Below, in pieces: positions 6,562 through 10,720 of a stretch of DNA of 10,720 bases. The position numbers and the translations under genes are program-made. The notes below the pieces were generated by a model. That model was not told the DNA's origin, made no database searches, and was given only the letters and a program-made list of their open reading frames with translations. The first letter of the stretch is position 1. Every line of letters begins with the position of its first letter. Source of the DNA: Candidatus Parcubacteria bacterium (lineage in GTDB: Bacteria > Patescibacteriota > Patescibacteriia > UBA1558 > GWA2-36-10); assembly GCA_023246135.1 (NCBI GenBank), contig JAHFJB010000004.1, positions 1 to 10,720 on the forward strand. The letters are read 5' to 3'.

Positions 6562-6585
6562 TCCCGCCAAGCGGGACGACCCGCT
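6562..6585. repeat. mutually exclusive CCCGC/GCGGG hairpins after tRNA-Thr
   Basis: Three alternating arms, TCCCGC (6562-6567), GCGGGA (6571-6576, part of AGCGGG 6570-6575) and CCCGCT (6580-6585), can form either of two six-pair hairpins sharing the middle arm. On the minus strand it lies between the CCA end of the tRNA and aspS. It may protect or help process the tRNA 3' end, attenuate aspS transcription, or be a shorter member of the local GC-rich hairpin repeats. There is no T run, so it is not a standard terminator. Confidence 0.45.
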
Positions 6586-6590
6586 AAATT

Positions 6591-6666
6591 TGGAGCCACC
6601 CGTCGGAATTGAACCGACAACCTATGGTTTACGATACCATTGCTCTACCAGTTGAGCTAGGGTGGC
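6591..6666 (-). tRNA. tRNA-Thr (anticodon CGU)
   Basis: A complete 76-base cloverleaf with encoded CCA. The acceptor is GCCACCC paired with GGGTGGC, discriminator T. The D arm is GCTC/GAGC with the AACTGGTA loop, the anticodon stem is ATGGT/ACCAT with loop ATCGTAA, and the T arm is GTCGG/CCGAC with loop TTCAATT. The base after U33 gives anticodon CGU, reading the threonine codon ACG. G1-C72, C2-G71 and G35-U36 agree with known threonine identity elements. It begins 11 bases after the asnS stop and precedes aspS, so it may be processed from a common transcript. Confidence 0.96.
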
Positions 6667-6687
6667 AAAAGGCCTGATTATGGCCTT
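6667..6687 (-). terminator. small hairpin at the asnS end, before tRNA-Thr
   Basis: On the minus strand AAGGCC-ATAATCA-GGCCTT is a six-pair stem followed by TT, giving a four-T run that abuts the first base of the tRNA. It contains the asnS stop codon. It may be a weak terminator or merely a spacer that helps RNase P processing; the stem is short and the T run minimal. Confidence 0.3.
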
Positions 6688-7967
6688 AATCTATAAATCG
6701 TCCTAGGGAAAGGTATGGTCTCACGGACATGCTCCAAGCCACAAACCCAGCCTACAATGCGCTCCAGTCCAAAACCAAAGCCGCCATGGGGTACACTACC
6801 GTATTTTCTCAAATCCAAATACCACTGAAACTCTTTTACTGGCAATTTATGCTCCTTGATGCGACTAAGTATTGTCTCATAGTCATCTTCCCTTTGTGAA
6901 CCGCCAATAATCTCACCATAGCCCTCGGGCGCCAGCAAATCAGCACACAGAGCCAAATCTTTATCTTTATTATCACGCTTCATATAAAAAGCTTTGATCT
7001 TGGCTGGATAATGAGTAACAAAAATCGGATTATCAAACTTCTTGGTAAGTATAGTTTCATCATCGGCCCCCAAATCATCATCAGCTTTGATGTCACTACC
7101 CATCTTCTGAAGCATTTTGACAGCTTCAGCGTGAGTAATTTGATGAAAAGGTTTAGCGATATTGTTTAGCGGCTTAGTGTCTCTTTCCAAAATTTTTAAT
7201 TCGGCTTGATTTTTGGATAAAACCGCCTGAACCATAAAACGAATCAAATCCTCTTGAACCTTGATATTGCCGGCTAAATCTACAAAAGCCATCTCCGCGT
7301 CCATCATCCAGAACTCAGTCAAATGCCGACGGGTCTTGGATTTCTCCGCTCGAAACACTGGACCAAAATCATAGACTTTGTTGTGAGCAAAAATCGCTGC
7401 CTCCAGATAGAGCTGACCGCTCTGCGACAAATAAGCAGTAGTATCAAAATAGTCAATGGCAAATAATTCGGTGGTGCCTTCACAAGCGCTGGGCGTTAAA
7501 ATCGGTGCATCAATCTTGATAAAATTATTCTTGGCCATAAATTCATAAGTAGCCTGAATCAGAGTGTTTCTTACTCGCTGTATTGCCCACTGACGGCTGG
7601 AGCGTAGCCACAAATGACGATTATCCAAGAGAAAATCTATGCCATGATCTTTTTTGCCAATTGGATATTCTTCGGCTATTTGATAAAAGTCAAAATCTTC
7701 AACTTGGAGTTCATACTCTTCTTTTTTTGGATGCTTACTAACTTTAGCAATTATCTTGACCGAGCTCTCCAGAGTCACTTTTTTGGCCTCTGCCCATTTG
7801 CTAGCGCTGATTTCTTCCATATTTAAAATAGCTTGGGCAAAACCCGAACCATCTCTGATTTGCCAAAAAGCAATTTTGCCAGAAGAACGCTCATTAGCTA
7901 TCCAACCGCTCACCTCTACTTCTTGGCCAACATAATCTTTTAAATCCTGTATAAAAATTTTCGTCAT
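6678..7967 (-). CDS. asnS: asparaginyl-tRNA synthetase
   Basis: This class II enzyme charges tRNA-Asn. I chose ATG at 7967 (429 residues), because the protein then starts MTKIFIQDLKDYVGQEVEVSGW, as the family does. The longer frame from GTG 7997 would start inside a 13-pair hairpin repeat. The OB anticodon-binding domain (1-100) has GWIANERSSGKIAFWQIRDGSG. The catalytic core has PILTPSACEGTTELF (155-169), LSQSGQLYLE (180-189), motif 2 FRAEKSKTRRHLTEFWMMDAEM (205-226, with TRRHLTEF typical of AsnRS) and motif 3 GFGFGLER (396-403). It ends in the usual FPRTIYRLRP. Length is normal for AsnRS. Its presence means Asn-tRNA is made directly, without a required transamidation route. The 5' leader carries the hairpin repeat, about 15 bases upstream of the ATG, and there is no clear Shine-Dalgarno. 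Confidence 0.95.
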   Translation of the reverse strand: MTKIFIQDLKDYVGQEVEVSGWIANERSSGKIAFWQIRDGSGFAQAILNMEEISASKWAEAKKVTLESSVKIIAKVSKHPKKEEYELQVEDFDFYQIAEEYPIGKKDHGIDFLLDNRHLWLRSSRQWAIQRVRNTLIQATYEFMAKNNFIKIDAPILTPSACEGTTELFAIDYFDTTAYLSQSGQLYLEAAIFAHNKVYDFGPVFRAEKSKTRRHLTEFWMMDAEMAFVDLAGNIKVQEDLIRFMVQAVLSKNQAELKILERDTKPLNNIAKPFHQITHAEAVKMLQKMGSDIKADDDLGADDETILTKKFDNPIFVTHYPAKIKAFYMKRDNKDKDLALCADLLAPEGYGEIIGGSQREDDYETILSRIKEHKLPVKEFQWYLDLRKYGSVPHGGFGFGLERIVGWVCGLEHVRETIPFPRTIYRLRP

Positions 7968-7982
7968 TGGGATATCTTTGTT

Positions 7983-8017
7983 AGCCCGCCTGTCCACCTA
8001 CGGCGGACAGGCGGGCT
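7983..8017. repeat. perfect 13-pair GC-rich hairpin element in the asnS leader
   Basis: AGCCCGCCTGTCC (7983-7995) and GGACAGGCGGGCT (8005-8017) are exact inverted copies around a nine-base loop, ACCTACGGC. A diverged version lies at 8559-8584, so it looks like a dispersed repeat rather than a one-off hairpin. From memory, such GCCTGTCC/GGACAGGC palindromes are common in intergenic regions of Patescibacteria; this was not searched. It sits between the predicted asnS promoter and start codon. Confidence 0.8.
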
Positions 8018-8054
8018 TGTCTAAATTATTAATTTATTTTATTTATATGCTAAA

Positions 8055-8083
8055 ATCATACCTAAAATAAGGACTTTTTACAA
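8055..8083 (-). promoter_or_regulatory. predicted promoter of asnS
   Basis: TTGTAA (8078-8083) and TATGAT (8055-8060) are spaced by 17 bases on the minus strand. The start would be near 8048, leaving a leader of about 80 bases that includes the hairpin element. It lies after the terminator-like hairpin of the 105-residue gene, where a new promoter is expected. The match is moderate. Confidence 0.5.
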
Positions 8084-8112
8084 GGGTCAAATTAATTTTT
8101 GCATAGAGCGTC

Positions 8113-8138
8113 AAAGACCAGCCTCCGTGCTGGTCTTT
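8113..8138 (-). terminator. terminator-like hairpin after the 105-residue gene
   Basis: AAAGACCAGC pairs over ten bases with GCTGGTCTTT around a six-base loop. On the minus strand it begins inside the TAA stop of the gene at 8137-8454 and ends in TTT. The T run is short (it belongs to the stem), so termination may be partial. The A/T-ended stem would be usable in either direction. Confidence 0.55.
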
Positions 8139-8454
8139 AAGGTAACAGATGGGGTTGTTCACGATCCGAGAGAGGCCTCCCTGTCCTCTCGCTGACTCTA
8201 CTGATGAGGTTCTGGCAAGTTTCAACTAGCCGATGGTCGGTCAAGACTATTATGAAAAGGCTAAGGCCGTTGCCCAAGCACCGAATCTTCGTCTTGATTA
8301 ACCCCGAATGCCCGGCAGCTTCGCCCCTTTCTAGAACGTCAATAGAAGCTATGACGTCCAACGCTGCAACATAGGTTGGTAGATCTTTGGTAGGCAGAAT
8401 GAACCTTAACTCCGTCTCCTGGTCGTTAGGGTCGCTAGTCAGATGCTCGCTCAT
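8137..8454 (-). CDS. orphan 105-residue protein, function unknown
   Basis: I do not recognise this protein. It is likely a real gene. The ATG is preceded by AAGGGGTGA six bases upstream, the best Shine-Dalgarno in the window. A TTGACA-17-TATTTT promoter lies 54 bases before it, and a ten-pair hairpin follows the stop. The order of predicted elements is strand (TELRFILPT, about 14-22), helix (LPTYVAALDVIASIDVL, 25-41), two strands (TKIRCLG and SLFIIVLTD) and a helix (VETCQNLISRVSER), a beta-alpha-beta-beta-alpha pattern that would suit a small alpha/beta fold. It has two cysteines, no signal peptide and no membrane segment. It is GC-richer with a different codon choice (GAC, GGC, GTC, GAG) than the surrounding housekeeping genes, suggesting recent acquisition or unusual expression. 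A frame at 8043-8225 overlaps it and was not kept. Confidence 0.65.
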   Translation of the reverse strand: MSEHLTSDPNDQETELRFILPTKDLPTYVAALDVIASIDVLERGEAAGHSGLIKTKIRCLGNGLSLFIIVLTDHRLVETCQNLISRVSERTGRPLSDREQPHLLP

Positions 8455-8507
8455 TGGTGTTCACCCCTTTCCGTCCCCCAGTGGTAAGAGCCGCTTGTTT
8501 CAAATAT

Positions 8508-8536
8508 AAAATACACCCCCCATAGTGGCGTGTCAA
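8508..8536 (-). promoter_or_regulatory. promoter of the 105-residue gene
   Basis: A perfect TTGACA (8531-8536) and TATTTT (8508-8513) are spaced by 17 bases on the minus strand. The spacer contains a GGGGGG run. The predicted start is near 8501, giving a leader of roughly 45 bases with the strong ribosome binding site. Confidence 0.65.
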
Positions 8537-8558
8537 ATGAATATATCATTAAATTAGC

Positions 8559-8584
8559 GCCTCTCCGTCGACTGGCGGATAGGC
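8559..8584. repeat. diverged copy of the GCCTGTCC hairpin element
   Basis: GCCTCTCCG (8559-8567) pairs with CGGATAGGC (8576-8584) with one mismatch and an eight-base loop. Aligned with the element at 7983-8017, the arms GCCTGTCC/GGACAGGC and GCCTCTCC/GGATAGGC differ by one base each. It stands between the membrane-protein gene and the promoter of the 105-residue gene, and may also end hydrogenase-operon transcription, though the sequence after it (GCTAATTTAA) is only loosely T-rich. Confidence 0.6.
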
Positions 8585-8601
8585 CACACTATTTTATAAA
8601 G

Positions 8602-9117
8602 TTATATCTTTTTAATACTCCTTAAAAACACAAAAGCAATAACTCCACCGATCAAAGCCGTGATTAACTGTGGCCAACTCATCATAGTAGCTACTGCCTT
8701 GATAGCCAAAGGATTCTTAATAAATAATTGAGCCACCGCAGTAGTAGTTGACCAAATAAAGATGAATTTTAGAAAACTAGCCGCGACTATCCCCAACCAA
8801 AAATTAGTTTGTCGAGCATAACTAAAAATCACAGCCAGAATGATATTACTAATAATAATAAATGGAACTATTGGTGCCAAAAAAATCGGTAATAAGCCGG
8901 CTGACAATGCTATAAGACTAGGAATAACACAGACGACCAATGTCTGACGCAATCCCAATATAACCACGGCAATAAATATCAAAGCATTAATTATCGGGCC
9001 AGTCACTTGTTGCAAAGGGAAAAGCGGTGCAAAGCTAGCTACACCTAATACTGCTGCCCACTTAACTAAAGATAGAGTCCCCTCTTTATTAATTGCAATT
9101 GCCTTTGTAAAAGCCAT
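8602..9117 (-). CDS. ECF S-component-like membrane protein beside hydrogenase
   Basis: This 171-residue hydrophobic protein has about five or six membrane segments (roughly 17-33, 41-56, 59-76, 80-100, 106-131 and 150-166). Short charged ends (KKI at the C-terminus) suggest positive-inside placement. Recognisable pieces are QQVTGPIINALIFIAVVILG (37-55), IPSLIALSAGLLP (65-77) and APIVPFIIISNIILA (81-95). These resemble substrate-binding (S) components of energy-coupling-factor transporters, including small proteins commonly annotated as iron hydrogenase because they sit beside or are named after it; that link is from memory. It has no cysteine cluster (a single Cys63), so it is not itself a redox protein. 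It begins 14 bases after the hydrogenase stop, without a Shine-Dalgarno, so the two are probably co-transcribed. The substrate, and whether an ECF energising module is present, are unknown. Confidence 0.65.
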   Translation of the reverse strand: MAFTKAIAINKEGTLSLVKWAAVLGVASFAPLFPLQQVTGPIINALIFIAVVILGLRQTLVVCVIPSLIALSAGLLPIFLAPIVPFIIISNIILAVIFSYARQTNFWLGIVAASFLKFIFIWSTTTAVAQLFIKNPLAIKAVATMMSWPQLITALIGGVIAFVFLRSIKKI

Positions 9118-9131
9118 ATAATATTTTGAAA

Positions 9132-10720
9132 TTATTTAGATGGGTAAACTTCTTTTTTCTTGCGATGATACTTGGTATGACAAACCAATTTTATATTTTT
9201 TTCTTTATTTAAAAATTCCTTATAAATTTTCTTGACAATGGGGCCATCCTCGGCCACCCGCACCTTGTTTTGGCGATCGACATTATAGAGGCCCTGGGCT
9301 CGCTTTTGCCTTATCTCATCATTAACCGGCAAAGGCTGACCGCCACCGCCAATACAACCACCAAAACAAGCCATCACTTCTACATAATCATAAGCCCTAG
9401 GATTATCCTTTAACTCGGCCAACAGCTCTTTAGCATTGGCCAAGCCGTTTACTACCGCTACTTTGACCTTTCTTTTTCCAATTTTAATGTTGGCTTTTTT
9501 AAAACCAGTTATTCCTCGCACAGATTCTAATTCTAACTTAGGCAAGGCCTGACCAGTCATCATCTTGTAAGCCGTCCTTAGAGCCGACTCCATGACTCCA
9601 CCCGAGGCACCATAAATCACTCCAGCACCATTGGGAATACCTAGAGCTTGGTCCGGTTTTTGCGGAGCCACAGTTTTTAAATCAATTTTTCTTTTCCGAA
9701 AAAGATGAGCCAGTTCCCTAGTTGTTAAAACATAATCAACCGCTTTGAGGCCCTTTACTTTCATCTCTGGTCTGGCCACTTCATATTTTTTGGCCACGCA
9801 AGGCATGATACTGACCACAATAATATCACGTGGATTTATTTTTTTACTATTAGCCCAGTAAGTCTTGATGAGCCCAGCTGTTATCATCTGTGGCGAACGA
9901 GCACTAGTAAGGTATGGCAATATTTCTGGCTGGAAAAATTCAGCATATTTGACCCAGCCTGGACAACAAGAAGTAAACATCGGCAAATTTTTGTTTTCCT
10001 TGATGCGATGGACCAACTCCTTGGCCTCCTCTACTGTGGTCACATCAGCCCCCACACTAGTATCAAAGACATACTTAACACCTAATTTCCTAATAGCACC
10101 AATTAATTTTTCTGTAACCACTGTGCCGTAAGGCATGCCAAACTCTTCTCCGATAGTACTCCGGATAGACGGTGCAAATTGAAAAACTATAGTTTTGTTT
10201 TTATGCAAAAATGGCTTTTCCACATCTTCAAACTCACCCACTCCCTCAAAGGCTCCCACTGGACAATGAGCTAGACACTGGCCACAATAGACACAATCTT
10301 TATTAGCTTTAGCTGAAGGTACAACTTCATAAAATTTTCCTCTCTTCTTATACTCCAAAAAATCCACCCCAACCTTGTGACAGGCATCCACGCACAAACC
10401 GCAATCAATGCATTTGGAACTATCAAAAATCAGTGATGGCCCAAACTGATGCACGGGATGGCCTTTTTTTCTATCAGGAAATTTGTTGATATTTACTTTA
10501 AATTTTTTAGCATAATCACGAATGCGACAGCGTTGTTGATAGACACAATCCCCACACTCTTCACAATGCTCACTAAAAATCAATTCTAAATTTGTTTGTT
10601 TAGCCCGAGAAATATCTTTGGAATCAGTCACCACTATCATACCGTCCTCTACTGGCGTTGAACAAGAAGCGTGCAAACCTTTTCGGCCCTCTATTTCCAC
10701 CATACACAAACGACAACTAA
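9132..10720 (-). CDS. hydA: [FeFe] hydrogenase, NuoG-like N-terminus, 5' partial
   Basis: This iron-only hydrogenase catalyses reversible H2 formation from electrons and protons; here 528 residues are visible. The 5' end lies outside the window: the frame stays open to base 10720 and begins within SCRLCMVEIEG, a [2Fe-2S] motif. Numbering that Ser as 1, the clusters in order are the [2Fe-2S] Cys2, Cys5 and Cys19; the HX3CX2CX5C [4Fe-4S] ligands His51, Cys55, Cys58, Cys64; and two ferredoxin clusters, Cys103-106-109-113 and Cys142-145-148-152. The H-cluster motifs are TSCCPGW (Cys250-251), MPCVAKKYE (Cys306) and VMACFGGCIGGGGQP (Cys450, Cys454). The usual Pro after the third-motif Cys is Phe451. 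GASGGVMESALR and the C-terminal small-subunit-like region ending LVCHTKYH are present. Domain order matches HydA of bifurcating or ferredoxin/NADH-linked complexes, but partners and maturases lie outside. The TTG at 10709 is the Leu of CRLC, not a start. Confidence 0.95.
   Translation of the reverse strand, partial: SCRLCMVEIEGRKGLHASCSTPVEDGMIVVTDSKDISRAKQTNLELIFSEHCEECGDCVYQQRCRIRDYAKKFKVNINKFPDRKKGHPVHQFGPSLIFDSSKCIDCGLCVDACHKVGVDFLEYKKRGKFYEVVPSAKANKDCVYCGQCLAHCPVGAFEGVGEFEDVEKPFLHKNKTIVFQFAPSIRSTIGEEFGMPYGTVVTEKLIGAIRKLGVKYVFDTSVGADVTTVEEAKELVHRIKENKNLPMFTSCCPGWVKYAEFFQPEILPYLTSARSPQMITAGLIKTYWANSKKINPRDIIVVSIMPCVAKKYEVARPEMKVKGLKAVDYVLTTRELAHLFRKRKIDLKTVAPQKPDQALGIPNGAGVIYGASGGVMESALRTAYKMMTGQALPKLELESVRGITGFKKANIKIGKRKVKVAVVNGLANAKELLAELKDNPRAYDYVEVMACFGGCIGGGGQPLPVNDEIRQKRAQGLYNVDRQNKVRVAEDGPIVKKIYKEFLNKEKNIKLVCHTKYHRKKKEVYPSK

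Noticed and set aside
6550..6597. TGGAGCC direct repeat at 6550-6556 and at the tRNA-Thr 3' end, as an integration site
   Set aside because: Only seven bases long, with no integrase or mobile gene between or beside the copies; chance is sufficient.
6356..6655. Plus-strand frame ending GIEPTTYGLRYHCSTS
   Set aside because: The end is an antisense translation of tRNA-Thr, a familiar false gene, and the rest is antisense to aspS.
7968..7997. N-terminal extension of asnS from GTG 7997
   Set aside because: The codons lie in the repeat hairpin and have no counterpart in the AsnRS family, which begins at the internal Met.
8043..8225. 60-codon minus-strand frame overlapping the 105-residue gene
   Set aside because: It overlaps in another frame a gene with a much better start signal, and runs through that gene's terminator hairpin and the asnS promoter.
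1..10720. CRISPR array or toxin-antitoxin/defence system
   Set aside because: No regularly spaced direct repeats and no recognisable cas, toxin or nuclease motifs were seen.

Overview
The window reads as bacterial, AT-rich and compact, with every supported gene on the minus strand. The organism is most likely a member of the Candidate Phyla Radiation (Patescibacteria). This rests on short intergenic gaps, many starts without a Shine-Dalgarno sequence, an aspartyl-tRNA synthetase without the usual bacterial GAD insertion, and a GCCTGTCC/GGACAGGC hairpin of a kind I associate from memory with such genomes. No rRNA or ribosomal protein is present to confirm the assignment.

Reading along the minus strand (right to left), the first block is redox. 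A [FeFe] hydrogenase (9132-10720, 5' end outside the window) is followed after 14 bases by a small multi-pass membrane protein (8602-9117) that resembles ECF-type substrate-binding (S) components. Next comes a lone, GC-richer orphan gene of 105 codons (8137-8454) with its own promoter, ribosome binding site and terminator-like hairpin. Copies of a hairpin repeat flank it at 8559-8584 and 7983-8017.

The second block is translation: asparaginyl-tRNA synthetase (true start probably 7967), tRNA-Thr(CGU) at 6591-6666, and aspartyl-tRNA synthetase (5102-6520).

The 532-base gap between aspS and scpA holds no convincing protein gene, but it is not empty. It contains two compact GC-rich segments. Each is preceded by a TTGACA-17-TAnnnt-type promoter and ends in a strong hairpin followed by T residues, all on the minus strand. 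I read them as two tandem candidate noncoding RNAs of about 145 and 225 nt, followed by a third promoter that starts the scpA operon. This is the most novel part of the window.

The last block is a tight operon running scpA, scpB, a 23S-type pseudouridine synthase, a D-Ala-D-Ala carboxypeptidase, triosephosphate isomerase and class II fructose-bisphosphate aldolase. It combines chromosome segregation, ribosome modification, cell-wall trimming and two consecutive glycolytic steps (aldolase makes the triose phosphates that TIM interconverts). Several junctions are overlapping or only a few bases long, suggesting co-transcription and translational coupling.
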